Shown: positions 7,745 to 16,017, counted from the first letter of the stretch. The stretch is 64,000 nucleotides of DNA from Mesorhizobium sp. AR02 (GCF_024746835.1 NZ_CP080530.1:744001-808000), one strand, 5' to 3'. Numbers and translations are program-made. The notes: generated by a model not told the origin, from the sequence alone.

Positions 7745-9685
7745 GTGTGCCCAGCATGTTCAACCGCTTGGGGGTGAGAGTCCCTTAGCCAACCTGATGG
7801 AGGTGAAGGCTTAGCAAAGCGCAAGGGCATTACCGCGAGGTGGTGTCTGAAGGAAGCGTGGAGCAAAACCGCGACCTGACGAACAGAAACCGGATATGAG
7901 GCATCCCTGGCTGGACGAGCGGGCAACGTGTCGCGAAGTCCATATCCATCAAGGGGCAGGGCTGTAGATCCGGCAGGTGCGCGGGGAAGGCGATTGAACT
8001 TACCTGGGGAGGCCTGCGTCATGTTCCGACTTCGGAACTGAGGGAACCGCAAGGTGACCTGACCGTGATGCAGGAGTCAGCAGAGGGCATAGTAGGTGAT
8101 GCTGTCGGTAAGGCTAGTGAGGCACTCCAAGGCCGAAAGGCGGAGCAAATGGATAGGCCGAGCCGGAAACGATGATCGAAGGCCCGAACGACTGGAAGTG
8201 GCAAGTAGGACTGGCAACTCATGAGTGGAAAGCGGCAGAAGACCCAGTGTTCACTGGCCCTGGCACCGAGGGATCGGGGTGAAGCCCCTGTCAACGGTTA
8301 CCAAGGGGCCGAACCACTCGTGGCGAAGTCGGCACCCGAAAGCCCGGTTTGGACAGAACAGCTAATGGAGACGGTATGTAGCCGAGAGAATCTGGAAACA
8401 GCGTGGAAACGCGTTCGAAGCAACAAGGGTAGCCCAGGCGTGGATGGGATGACCATCGACGATGCCAAGGGCTACCTGCGTGAGCACTGGCCAAGCATCC
8501 GGTCTCGATTGCTTGAGGGAACCTATCAGCCGCAGCCGGTCAAGCGGGTCGAAATCCCCAAGCCGGACGGCGGGGTCAGAAAACTCGGCGTACCTTGCGT
8601 CGTCGACAGACTGATCCAGCAAGCCATGCTGCAGGTCCTCCAAGAGCAGTGGGACCCGACGTTCTCGGAGCACAGCTACGGCTTCCGCCCGGGACGCTCC
8701 GCCCATCAGGCAGTAGCCCAAGCGCAATGCTACATTGCCGAGGGTTACAGCTACGTGGTTGACCTCGACCTCGAAAGATTTTTCGACCGGGTTAATCACG
8801 ATAGCCTGATGGCGCGCGTTGCCGCCAGGGTGTCCGATAAGCGTGCGCTCAAACTCATCCGTGCATTCCTCAATGCGGGGGTGATGGAGGACGGCCTGGT
8901 CCGTCCGGTGGACGAGGGGACCCCGCAAGGCGGCCCGCTCTCGCCCCTCCTAAGCAACCTCCTGCTCGACGATCTCGACAAGGAACTGACCCAACGTGGC
9001 CACCGTTTTTGCCGCTACGCCGACGACTGCAACATCTATGTTCGCAGCCGCCGCGCTGGCGAACGGGTCATGGCTTCCGTCAGCCGGTTCCTGACCAAGA
9101 AGCTGCGGCTGAAGGTCAACGAGGAAAAGAGCGCTGTGGCGCGACCGGAGGTGCGGAAGTTCCTGGGGTTCAGCATCTCGAATGACGGGAGCGAGCGGCG
9201 CATCGCGCCGAAGGCCCTCGACAAATTCAAGACGCTGATCCGGGACATGACACGCAGGACACGGGGGATCAGTCTGCCGCAGTTGATCAAAGAGCTGAAG
9301 CCATACCTCATCGGATGGCGCGGTTACTTCGGCTTCTGCCAGACCCCACGGGTGCTTACGAACTTGGAAGCGTGGATCCGCCGAAGACTACGCATGTATC
9401 TCTGGCGGCAATGGGGGAACGGGCACAACCGCTTCAAGGAACTGCGCCATCGTGGCGTCCCAAAGTTCAGTGCTGCGGCTGCCGCCGGTTCGCCGACGGA
9501 ATTCTGGCGCATGTCAGGACACCCGGCGGTCCAACAGGCCCTGCGCAACCATTACTTCGAGTCTCTCGGCCTCCCTCGACTCCATGTCTCTGCCCAAGCT
9601 TAATCCGATCGAACCGCCGTGGTACGGACCCGTATGCCCGGTGGTGTGGGAGGGGTGGCGTCGCGAGGCGTCCCCCTATCCCGAT
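7745..9685 (+). ncRNA. Group II intron, copy 1
   Basis: 5' end GTGTGCCCAGCATG (group II GUGYG-type boundary) at 7745. The ORF-bearing domain IV encodes a maturase. A domain V hairpin lies at about 9611-9652 (GAACCGCCGTGG ... GGTGGTGTGGGAG), and the 3' end is CCCGAT at 9685. Length about 1,941 nt. The sequence resumes CAATCA for six bases and then leaves the IS91 unit, so the intron sits six bases from the element terminus. Exact boundaries are inferred from conserved ends and from the two-copy comparison. Confidence 0.88.
8221..9603 (+). CDS. ltrA: Group II intron reverse transcriptase/maturase
   Basis: 460 aa. RT domain with GVDGMTIDD, IPKPDGGVRKLGVP, SYGFRPGRSAHQAV, the VDLDLERFFD catalytic Asp block, EGTPQGGPLSPLLSN and the YADD box (CRYADDCNIY). 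The maturase (X) domain with IKELKPYLIGWRGYFGFC follows. No HNH endonuclease domain at the C-terminus, so mobility would depend on nicked or single-stranded targets. Encoded within domain IV. Identical to the copy at 20398-21780. Confidence 0.95.
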   Translation: MSGKRQKTQCSLALAPRDRGEAPVNGYQGAEPLVAKSAPESPVWTEQLMETVCSRENLETAWKRVRSNKGSPGVDGMTIDDAKGYLREHWPSIRSRLLEGTYQPQPVKRVEIPKPDGGVRKLGVPCVVDRLIQQAMLQVLQEQWDPTFSEHSYGFRPGRSAHQAVAQAQCYIAEGYSYVVDLDLERFFDRVNHDSLMARVAARVSDKRALKLIRAFLNAGVMEDGLVRPVDEGTPQGGPLSPLLSNLLLDDLDKELTQRGHRFCRYADDCNIYVRSRRAGERVMASVSRFLTKKLRLKVNEEKSAVARPEVRKFLGFSISNDGSERRIAPKALDKFKTLIRDMTRRTRGISLPQLIKELKPYLIGWRGYFGFCQTPRVLTNLEAWIRRRLRMYLWRQWGNGHNRFKELRHRGVPKFSAAAAAGSPTEFWRMSGHPAVQQALRNHYFESLGLPRLHVSAQA

Positions 9686-9742
9686 CAATCACGAACGCAC
9701 GCGCCTGCAAACCCCCACCGCCCGGTAATCTGCCCCGGTTAC

Positions 9743-10204
9743 GACGTCAGCATAGAAGCCCGCGGCCCTTTCGGCTGTATCCTCGGCCGCCCCATCCTTT
9801 CAGTCTGCTAATAAGCATCGGCGGCTTAAAAAATTTGGTTAACAGCGCTAATCGATGTGTGGTTCAAACATAGCGCGTTTTTCGCTGCATCGGCGGCGGA
9901 CATTGGTCGAAGGTATCAGCGTCCGCTAGGCTGGGTGGACGGTGCTGGAGGCGGAGGCAGGGGGAGTTCGAGTTGCTGTTCAAGAATGCCATCGGCGAGG
10001 ATGAGTCGCGTGGAATCGCAGGACGAATGCGGTACAGTTGATCGGGCCATCTCAGGGCAGGCAGGTTCTTGAAACTTGATCAGAAGCAGGTGAGTCGCCA
10101 TATTCCGACCTGGCTGTCCATTTCAGGTGGCCCATTTTATGGATGACGCCGGTCCGGCCGAATCGACGTCCATTTTTTTTGATTTGCTGGGTGCGCGCCA
10201 GGTC
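9743..10204. other. Intergenic relic without a recognisable gene
   Basis: About 460 bp between the IS66 terminus and the XRE gene. No convincing ORF. Blocks such as TGTCCATTTCAGGTGGCCC and TGACGCCGGTCCGG near 10107-10165 recall the multiple terminal repeats of IS21-type elements, but this is weak. A minus-strand 61-codon ORF (9916-10101, Pro-rich C-terminus) is not supported. Confidence 0.4.
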
Positions 10205-10221
10205 CGGGAGGAAATCTCCCG
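10205..10221. promoter_or_regulatory. Short inverted repeat before the XRE gene
   Basis: CGGGAG-GAAAT-CTCCCG, six-base arms around a five-base loop, 37 bases before the XRE start. It could be an autoregulatory operator of the small HTH protein or a hairpin in its leader. Confidence 0.35.
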
Positions 10222-10257
10222 ATTTATCAGGCGCTCCTTATCTTCTTGGAGGTGTCT

Positions 10258-10512
10258 ATGAAGGATTCGCGCAGTCCCGAGCCAGTCTTGACGGCTATGT
10301 CGCAGGGGACCCACATCATCCGCGCTTATCGTGAGCACCTTGGATATTCGATCGAGGACCTCGCAGTGGCGTGCGGGCTTGCCGCTGAGGAAATCCAAAA
10401 CATCGAGTCGGGTCTGAGGTTCAACAAGGGCTATCGGGATCGGATAGCGAGATCGCTGTCCATACCTGTGGGAATTCTTGAGGCAGAGTCGGACATATCG
10501 GACGCCGCGTGA
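10258..10512 (+). CDS. Small XRE-family helix-turn-helix protein
   Basis: 84 aa, start ATG at 10258 with GGAGG upstream. Residues about 24-75 form an HTH_3-type domain (IRAYREHLGYSIEDLAVACGL, then the recognition stretch EEIQNIESGLRF). No other domain, so a stand-alone DNA-binding protein. Isolated between IS debris; its target could be the nearby inverted repeat. No toxin partner could be recognised next to it. Confidence 0.75.
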   Translation: MKDSRSPEPVLTAMSQGTHIIRAYREHLGYSIEDLAVACGLAAEEIQNIESGLRFNKGYRDRIARSLSIPVGILEAESDISDAA

Positions 10513-11480
10513 TGTCGCATAATCTGCAAATGAGTGGCGCAGTACCGCCAAGAGAATTCTCGTCCAACTGTCCGAGTCAGGAATTGCACAAGGGTTCGCC
10601 GAATATGAAGTTGGAACGCTTCTTCATACTGTCTTAGGCGATATCGCCGCCCGGAGTGCTGCGACATGTGCACGAGAGCATCGGCTCGTGACGAAGGTTT
10701 GCCAACGGCGAACTCATGCTGGTCGGCAACGCGATACTGGCTGGAGCATCAGGTTGGCCGACGCCAGAAGGCATTCGCGTCTCCCCGTTCTTCGTTTCCA
10801 GGACCCGGGCGCTCTTGACGTTCGACTATCAGTCGCAAATTACACATCACAAGGAGCGATGCCCGCTGTGCTCTTGTCAGAGCGGCGAGATGTCGGCCGT
10901 GTCGGCCGATCCTGCCCAACTTGGTGGGCCGCTCTCGCACCCAGACACTGCCGGGTTGACTATGGGTGTCGGAACCGCGAAAAGGGGCCGCTCTTCATGA
11001 GTGGCGTGCGCCGGCAGTCTAAACCCCAAGCCCCCCGCCCAGGCTGCCGGTGCGCTTCTAAGGAACGTCGACATAGGACACAACGTTTCCTTGTCCGACT
11101 TACGCCTCGATCAGATCCCGAGCTGCCAGCCAGTGTTCGACCGTCGCTTCCGCCTCTGCCTGGCGCCCGAGGCGCTTCCTCCAGCGAGGAGAGCCGATCA
11201 CCATGGGGTGCCGCCAGTTCTGGCGCTCACCCACGTGCCATTTGCGATCTCGTGTCGGTGAGAGCACCGGAAGCACCTCCCTGCTTGAAAAGGGCAGGGC
11301 AGCTTGCGTCGCCCCTGTTGTTACTATTCTTCGCTGTGGTCGGTGTCGTCCTTGGCTTCGGAATCGGGACATTCGACTTTGCAAATAGGCCGCCGGAGCC
11401 GTTTTCGAGCACGACAATCATGCCTGCAGTGCCGGCAACGATGCCGCATGCAAAAATCCACAGATGGTTCTAGCCAAATG
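10513..11480. other. Non-coding or decayed region
   Basis: No gene could be supported. A plus-strand open frame (10688-11473) lacks a ribosome site, has biased low-complexity Arg/Pro/Ser content and overlaps equally long frames on both strands. A short stretch after 10520 reads RILVQLSESGIAQGFAEYEVGTLL in one frame (split here as RILVQLSESG / IAQGFAEYEV) and may be a relic of an unidentified gene. Confidence 0.4.
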
Positions 11481-11870
11481 CTAGCTGCCCAGCATATGTC
11501 CGGCATTTCGCAAGGCGCCTAGGAAGAGACTGGCATGGCCGTTGGCATCGATCTTGGCCTGCATCGACAAAGGCATGCTGTTCCAGTTTTCCAATGGCGC
11601 AATGAAATGTGAGAAAGTACCATTGACGATGCAATGGTGGGTAACAAGGCCCTGTCTGTCCAACGCCAGCACACCGGTGTGGTCGCCCTGATATCGGATG
11701 GCTGCGACCCGCTGGACCTCCGCGTCACCGTCGACGCGCACGTCGAAAAGCAGGATACCGCGGCTCCTGGTGGCTATCTCCGCGGCCTTTTCCGCGAAGC
11801 TTAAGGAGAGAGAGCGGACGCTTTCGACCGCCATCTGGAAAACCATCAAATCCAGTTCATCCACTGCCAT
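11481..11870 (-). CDS. Hypothetical protein, 129 aa (Cys-cluster if a GTG start is used)
   Basis: Not recognised. From ATG 11870 (MAVDELDLMVF) it gives a 129-aa soluble protein with amphipathic helix followed by mixed alpha/beta sequence (GILLFDVRVDGDAEVQRVAAIRY is consistent with beta strands). In-frame sequence upstream to GTG 11915 encodes CVDCNDPCVTC, a C-x2-C-x3-C-x2-C cluster, with no clear ribosome site; the frame is open to a TGA about 30 bases further up. Either the start is the GTG and the protein carries an N-terminal metal/Fe-S-like cluster, or this is the 3' part of a longer decayed gene. Confidence 0.5.
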   Translation of the reverse strand: MAVDELDLMVFQMAVESVRSLSLSFAEKAAEIATRSRGILLFDVRVDGDAEVQRVAAIRYQGDHTGVLALDRQGLVTHHCIVNGTFSHFIAPLENWNSMPLSMQAKIDANGHASLFLGALRNAGHMLGS

Positions 11871-11915
11871 AAGGTAACTGCACGTAACACAGGGGTCATT
11901 GCAATCGACGCACAC

Positions 11916-12443
11916 GGCTTGTTCACAGATGTCGGCTCACGACCGATCATTTAGTTTGGGTTTGCCGGTCGGCCACTGACCGAGGGCGTGCTCCGGTTCG
12001 AACCGATCCTGAAGCGGAATGCGCGGGATCTACGGAACCCGAAGAGCCGGCCAGCCAAGTTGCCGCGACAATTGATGTCGATCATTCCAGACATCTGCAT
12101 TTCGGCGCGGCTGCGAAAAAATGCCACCTGGTAAATCCGTTCTTTGCGGCAAGCCCATCCTCGGGCCGTCTTGTACATGAAACCCTCGCGCGGCGTCCCT
12201 CGGAGCTCGGCACCGCCGGGCGCTTGATCGAAGCGTCGAGAACCCTGTTTCCGAAGAGTCGTACCTCCTTCAGAGCATATTCTGGTACGCCTTTGAACAT
12301 CCACTGAAGCGTCCGTTTCCGTGTTCCCTGCAGGCTCACCGCCTTGAGCGCGCCTTGCACACAGCGGCACGTCCGAGCATGAAACTTGTCCCCCGTTCAC
12401 TTCACAAAATGGATTTCCTGAAGTACTGGGAGCGCAGAGAAAT
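11916..12443. other. Region upstream of queC without a recognised gene
   Basis: No supported ORF over about 530 bp (a minus-strand open frame here lacks a ribosome site and homology I can recognise). It must hold the queCDE promoter; the last 35 bases form the riboswitch described separately. Confidence 0.4.
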
Positions 12444-12445
12444 CT

Positions 12446-12476
12446 CCGGTCGCAGCCTACCCGGTTAAAACAAGGA
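12446..12476 (+). ncRNA. preQ1-I (class I) riboswitch covering the queC ribosome binding site
   Basis: The sequence has the hallmarks of the smallest preQ1 aptamer: stem CCGG (12446-12449) pairing with CCGG (12461-12464), the conserved loop core GGTCGCAG (12448-12455), and the A-rich tail TTAAAACAAGGA (12465-12476). The Thermoanaerobacter tengcongensis aptamer has the same GGUCGCAG core and UUAA...ACAAGG tail. CCT in the loop (12456-12458) can pair with AGG (12473-12475), giving the H-type pseudoknot. That AGG is the Shine-Dalgarno eight bases before the queC ATG, so ligand binding should block translation. Confidence 0.88.
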
Positions 12477-12483
12477 CCCAACG

Positions 12484-13182
12484 ATGAAAACTCTAGTCGT
12501 CTGCTCCGGCGGATTGGACTCCGTTACTCTTGCTCACAAGGTGGCAGCGGAGTACGAGCTCGCCGGCCTCCTATCTTTCGATTACGGCCAACGGCACCAG
12601 AAGGAATTGGGATTCGCCGCCCTTTGCGCTGAACGACTGAACGTACCGCATCGCAGCATCGACATCCGCCAAATCGGCCGCGGCCTTTCCGGCTCCGCGC
12701 TGACCGACGGTGTGGATGTGCCGGATGGGCACTACGCCGAAGACACGATGAAGGTCACGGTGGTGCCGAACCGGAACGCCATCATGTTGGCCACCGCCTT
12801 CGGTCTCGCCGCCGCGCACAAGGTCGAAGCGGTGGCGACTGCCGTGCACGGTGGGGATCATTTCATTTATCCCGACTGCCGTCCGGCCTTCATCGACGCT
12901 TTCCAGATGATGCAAGACCGCGCGCTCGACGGCTACGCGAAGGTTCGCCTTTATGCGCCCTATGTGAATCTCACGAAGGCAGACATCGTTAGGGATGGAG
13001 CAACATACGGCACGCCATTTGCGCAGACCTGGTCCTGCTACAAGGGCGCCGAGCGTCACTGCGGGAGGTGCGGGACCTGCGTCGAGCGGCGCGAGGCGTT
13101 TCATCTCTCTGGGCACCTGGACCCCACCGACTACGAGGACTCCGACTTCTGGCTCGATGCGCTGCGAAGGAGGATCGCATAA
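12484..13182 (+). CDS. queC: 7-cyano-7-deazaguanine (preQ0) synthase QueC
   Basis: 232 aa. ATP-dependent conversion of 7-carboxy-7-deazaguanine to preQ0, last step of preQ0 synthesis. Seen: PP-loop SGGLDS (residues 8-13), FDYGQRH, VPNRNAIML, the HGGDH segment, and the zinc site Cys185, Cys193, Cys196, Cys199 (CYKGAERHCGRCGTC). Length is normal. First gene of a tight operon: its TAA shares one base with the queD ATG. Translation is probably controlled by the preQ1-I aptamer directly upstream. Confidence 0.96.
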   Translation: MKTLVVCSGGLDSVTLAHKVAAEYELAGLLSFDYGQRHQKELGFAALCAERLNVPHRSIDIRQIGRGLSGSALTDGVDVPDGHYAEDTMKVTVVPNRNAIMLATAFGLAAAHKVEAVATAVHGGDHFIYPDCRPAFIDAFQMMQDRALDGYAKVRLYAPYVNLTKADIVRDGATYGTPFAQTWSCYKGAERHCGRCGTCVERREAFHLSGHLDPTDYEDSDFWLDALRRRIA

Positions 13183-13538
13183 TGTTTCGCATCACCAAGG
13201 AATTCCACTTCTCGGCCTCGCATCAGCTCACCTCGTTGCCGCCCGATCACCAATGCGCGCGCCTGCACGGGCATAACTACATCGTCGAAGTGGAGCTTTC
13301 AGCGAATGGACTGAACGACAACGGTTTCGTGCGCGACTATCACGATTTGGCGCCATTCAAACGCTATATCGACGAGAGCTTCGATCATCGACATCTCAAC
13401 GACGTGCTCGGACATGAGCGAGTCACCGCGGAATCCCTGGCCAGACATTTTTATCTATGGTGCAAGGCACTCCTGCCCGAAACCTCGGCCGTGCGGGTGA
13501 GCGAAACGCCGAAAACCTGGGCGGAATACCGGCCATGA
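13182..13538 (+). CDS. queD: 6-carboxy-5,6,7,8-tetrahydropterin synthase QueD
   Basis: 118 aa, start ATG 13182 overlapping the queC stop (TAATG). Converts dihydroneopterin triphosphate to 6-carboxytetrahydropterin. Zinc ligands His14, His29 and His31 (FSASHQL, LHGHNY), catalytic Cys25 (HQCARLHGH), the DYHDL and FDHRHLND segments and a terminal Glu in SETPKTW are all visible. Short, typical QueD-I length. GTP cyclohydrolase FolE is not in the window and would be supplied in trans. Confidence 0.95.
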   Translation: MFRITKEFHFSASHQLTSLPPDHQCARLHGHNYIVEVELSANGLNDNGFVRDYHDLAPFKRYIDESFDHRHLNDVLGHERVTAESLARHFYLWCKALLPETSAVRVSETPKTWAEYRP

Positions 13539-14269
13539 CCGATCCGCATCCCGCAATCCGCGTGAGCGAGATTTTCGGGCCGACGATCCAAGGCGAGGGC
13601 GTGCTCATCGGTTTGCCGACGGTCTTCATCAGAACCGGCGGGTGTGACTATCGCTGTTCCTGGTGCGACAGTCTCCATGCGGTGGACAATCAATACCGCC
13701 ATGAATGGGAGATGATGCCAATCGACGCGGTATGGCAAACCGTCGTTACGCTTTCCGGCGGCCGGCCAGTAATGGTGTCGCTATCAGGCGGAAATCCGGC
13801 CATTCAGCCGTTTCGTGCGCTCATCGAGCGAGGCCATGGTGAAGGTTACCGTTTTGCGCTCGAGACCCAAGGTTCGGTGGTCAGGGACTGGTTTGCCGAC
13901 CTCGACGTGCTGGTCCTCAGCCCTAAGCCGCCTTCAAGCGAAATGAGGACCGATTGGGCCACTCTCGAGGCGTGCGTCGATGCGGCGCAGGAGAAGCCGC
14001 AGATCGTGCTCAAGCTCGTTGTTTTCGACGAGAGCGACTACGCCTACGCGAAAGGCGCCGCGGAGCGATTTCCGCGCCTTCCGGTTTACCTGCAACCCGG
14101 CAATCACACGCCGCCCCGTCCTGGCAACGAAGACGCGTCTGTCGATCTGGACGGAATAATGAAACGCATGGAGTGGCTGGTTGAAAAGGTAACCGGCGAC
14201 AGGTGGTTCGAAGCCCGCGTGCTGCCGCAGCTGCACGTTCTGCTGTGGGGCAACAAGAGGGCCGTCTAG
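13535..14269 (+). CDS. queE: 7-carboxy-7-deazaguanine synthase QueE (radical SAM)
   Basis: 244 aa, start ATG 13535 in an ATGA overlap with queD. Radical SAM ring contraction giving 7-carboxy-7-deazaguanine. N-terminal FGPTIQGEG, then the cluster motif C37-x3-C41-x2-C44 ([12 protein letters not shown]), VSLSGGNPA (GGxP-like SAM-contact segment) and LETQGS. The C-terminal part (LSPKPPS, YLQPG) matches the QueE pattern. Completes a queC-queD-queE operon with one- and four-base overlaps. Confidence 0.95.
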   Translation: MTDPHPAIRVSEIFGPTIQGEGVLIGLPTVFIRTGGCDYRCSWCDSLHAVDNQYRHEWEMMPIDAVWQTVVTLSGGRPVMVSLSGGNPAIQPFRALIERGHGEGYRFALETQGSVVRDWFADLDVLVLSPKPPSSEMRTDWATLEACVDAAQEKPQIVLKLVVFDESDYAYAKGAAERFPRLPVYLQPGNHTPPRPGNEDASVDLDGIMKRMEWLVEKVTGDRWFEARVLPQLHVLLWGNKRAV

Positions 14270-14442
14270 CCTGCGTCTTTCGCACTGGAACTGCGTCTGC
14301 GGATCTTCGGTTAGCAGGGTCGGCCCCCATTGACGGCGTTGTCGGGGTACTTGCGGACTTATGGTACCGGCACCAAGAGCGTGGCCAGCCGCGTTTGATC
14401 CGACTTTGATGGGGCATCCTTGTGGTCCGAATTCAGGGAGCG
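14270..14442. other. Spacer after queE
   Basis: No gene. The last bases before 14443 (GGTCCGAATTCAGGGAGCG) look like the left terminus of an IS481-type element. Confidence 0.4.
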
Positions 14443-14640
14443 CGATGGGCCAGATTGTGCATGGGAGCATCACGACGACAGAGGTGATCCATCGAGCAAT
14501 ACATCATGGTCAAGACGGCCTGAGGACGCGGGCCAACGCTACGGCACAAATCACAAGACCGTTGGCAACCTGGCGCGAGAACTCCATGTCCATCACCGCA
14601 TGCAGGTCCACGACCGACAACCCCTGCGCCCACTCAAAGG
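14443..14640 (+). pseudogene. IS481-family transposase N-terminal remnant, frameshifted
   Basis: MGQIVHGSITTTEVIHRAIHH (split: MGQIVHGSITTT / EVIHRAIHHGQDGLR) from ATG 14443 matches the usual IS481 N-terminus. After about 14525 the homology moves to another frame (QRYGTNHKTVGNLARE, cf. the HTH K-R-Y-G-I-N-P-K-T-V pattern). No catalytic domain follows. The relic supplies the DNA just upstream of a sigma-54 promoter. Confidence 0.6.
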
Positions 14641-14698
14641 TTGGCGCGACGCTACCATTAAACAGTATCTCGTATCGCGATCCCGGCGCCTCCTGCAG

Positions 14699-14714
14699 TT
14701 GGCACAGTTCTTGC
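14699..14714 (+). promoter_or_regulatory. Sigma-54 (-24/-12) promoter for the radical SAM gene
   Basis: TTGGCACAGTTCTTGC: GG at 14701-14702 and GC at 14713-14714 with the obligatory ten bases between them, and full TGGCAC/TTGC elements. It points toward the radical SAM start at 14902, leaving a leader of about 175 nt. No canonical TGT-N10-ACA NifA site was found in the 130 bases upstream. Confidence 0.72.
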
Positions 14715-14901
14715 GGCGTCCTGCGCGAATGGGCGAGATTTAGCCGATCGACCGAAGCACCGGTTCCCGACCCCAGGGAAAGCTCCGCAAATCAACTGTT
14801 TTGTCCTCGTTGATTATCGAACTCAGGGATCTGCAGATCCATTTTTCAGGGGAGGGCGGTGCCGCGCGTCTTTGGTCGATAAGATGGATTGGGAGAGGAC
14901 C

Positions 14902-16017
14902 ATGAGTGTTCAAAGCAAGCGATTGACCCGATTTGGCATTGCGCTGGAAAACAGGCATAACCTTCGCATTGAGGAGGTTATGCGCCTCGGCGTACTTCGC
15001 GATGGGGTCCAGCTTCTCACGACAGAAATCCGGTTACCGATCTTGGGGCAAGTGATCCCCCGCATCGAGATTGAATTGTCCAACGGAGTATTCCGAAAGA
15101 AAATCACCGCGAGAGTGAACTCCGATTCGCCCTTCATGTTCGACGGCGAGGCGTTGATCGCGACAATCAATGGTGTGACCGAGCACGTACCCTGCCGTCA
15201 ATTTATTGATCCAGACAGAGCGCCGACCGGTATGTACAATTTCGGCATAACACGCAAAAATGGCGCTCGCAGCTTCGTTTTTGATCATCATGTTTATTGC
15301 TGCTATTCTTGTGATTATTGCTTTAAGGAGAACGAATGGGAGGTAATGGCCATACGCGGCGGGGGTAGCACAGACTACCAATCCAACTTCCAAGAGTGCC
15401 TCTCCTATATTGAGCGTAACGGTCATAACTTCAACAGTCTGTATGACATTGTCTGGCTCTGCACAGGGAGCATCAAGGACGAAGCACAAGAACTCGAACG
15501 GCACGCGGCACTCGCACGACGACTGCGTGACGCAGGCTACGCACACGACATTTATTTATCCCAGGTGGTTCCTCCGAGCGTCAGGAACGACCGAGTACGA
15601 CGGATAGAATATCTTACTCAACTTCGGGAAGCAGGCGTCACACGGTTTAATACTGGTGTCGAGATAGTCGGCGCCGAGGTGCGACGAAAATACATCCGCG
15701 GCTTTAAAGGCACGTATGTCTTCAGCGACTATTTGCCTATTTTCGCTGATGCGGTCGACGTTTTCGGTCCCTTCCGTGCCGGCAGTTGCCTCCTGACCGG
15801 AATAGAACCATCCGACAGTACGATCGCTGGACTAAAAGCTCTTGCCGAGCTTTCCGTCGTGCCCGCGCCAACTGTGTTCACTCCGTTCGTGACAAAGCAA
15901 CTGGCTATCTCCTTCTGTTTCGATCTGGACGAACTGCTTGACGCTCACGCTCGTTTCCACGCCCTGATCGAGCGTCATAAGCTGCCGGTATTTTCGGGCG
16001 TGTTCAGCCTTGCCTGA
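14902..16017 (+). CDS. Radical SAM protein of unknown function, 371 aa
   Basis: Start ATG 14902 behind GGGAGAGG. The N-terminal 125 residues are mostly predicted beta (IEIELSNGVFRKKITARV) without Fe-S ligands. The cluster motif is C133-x3-C137-x2-C140 in VYCCYSCDYC, with an extra Cys134. A TIM-barrel-like remainder follows: VWLCTGSIKDEA (GG-like SAM segment), IYLSQVVPPS, FNTGVEIVGAEVRRKY, GSCLLTGIEPS. No C-terminal Cys-rich SPASM domain, so unlike typical peptide maturases. The substrate is unknown. Neighbours are queCDE and a sigma-54 promoter, suggesting symbiotic (NifA-type) expression. Confidence 0.85.
   Translation: MSVQSKRLTRFGIALENRHNLRIEEVMRLGVLRDGVQLLTTEIRLPILGQVIPRIEIELSNGVFRKKITARVNSDSPFMFDGEALIATINGVTEHVPCRQFIDPDRAPTGMYNFGITRKNGARSFVFDHHVYCCYSCDYCFKENEWEVMAIRGGGSTDYQSNFQECLSYIERNGHNFNSLYDIVWLCTGSIKDEAQELERHAALARRLRDAGYAHDIYLSQVVPPSVRNDRVRRIEYLTQLREAGVTRFNTGVEIVGAEVRRKYIRGFKGTYVFSDYLPIFADAVDVFGPFRAGSCLLTGIEPSDSTIAGLKALAELSVVPAPTVFTPFVTKQLAISFCFDLDELLDAHARFHALIERHKLPVFSGVFSLA

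Larger units (their letters stand above)
5201..9691. repeat. 4,491-bp inverted repeat, copy 1 (IS91-type element plus group II intron)
   Basis: The unit from TGAATCTGGAGGGTT (5201) to ...CCCGATCAATCA (9691) recurs inverted at 20310-24800 with exactly the same length, and all proteins encoded in the two copies are identical. Position x in this copy matches 30001-x in the other. It contains an IS91-type transposase, a tyrosine recombinase and a group II intron. The flanks are IS66 sequence on both sides, so the unit inserted into IS66. Confidence 0.95.
2346..9742. mobile_element. IS66-family element opened by IS1595 and by IS91+group II intron
   Basis: Matching IS66-type termini (starting GTAACCGGGGCAGATTACC) are at 2346 and, inverted, ending at 9742. 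Between them lie the IS66 transposase gene (2371-4002), an IS1595 element (about 4004-5185), seven leftover IS66 bases, a 4,491 bp IS91-type unit (5201-9691) and the last 51 bp of IS66. Removing the two insertions rejoins the IS66 sequence. No 8-bp target duplication was found outside the IS66 ends (flanks GCTAGTCCC and GACGTCAG differ). Confidence 0.8.

Noticed and set aside
10688..11473. A 261-codon plus frame after the XRE gene
   Set aside because: GTG start without ribosome site, low-complexity Arg/Pro/Ser composition, overlapping equally long frames on other strands.
14560..14698. NifA upstream activator site TGT-N10-ACA before the sigma-54 promoter
   Set aside because: Only partial matches such as TGT-N10-ATG were found; not good enough to annotate.
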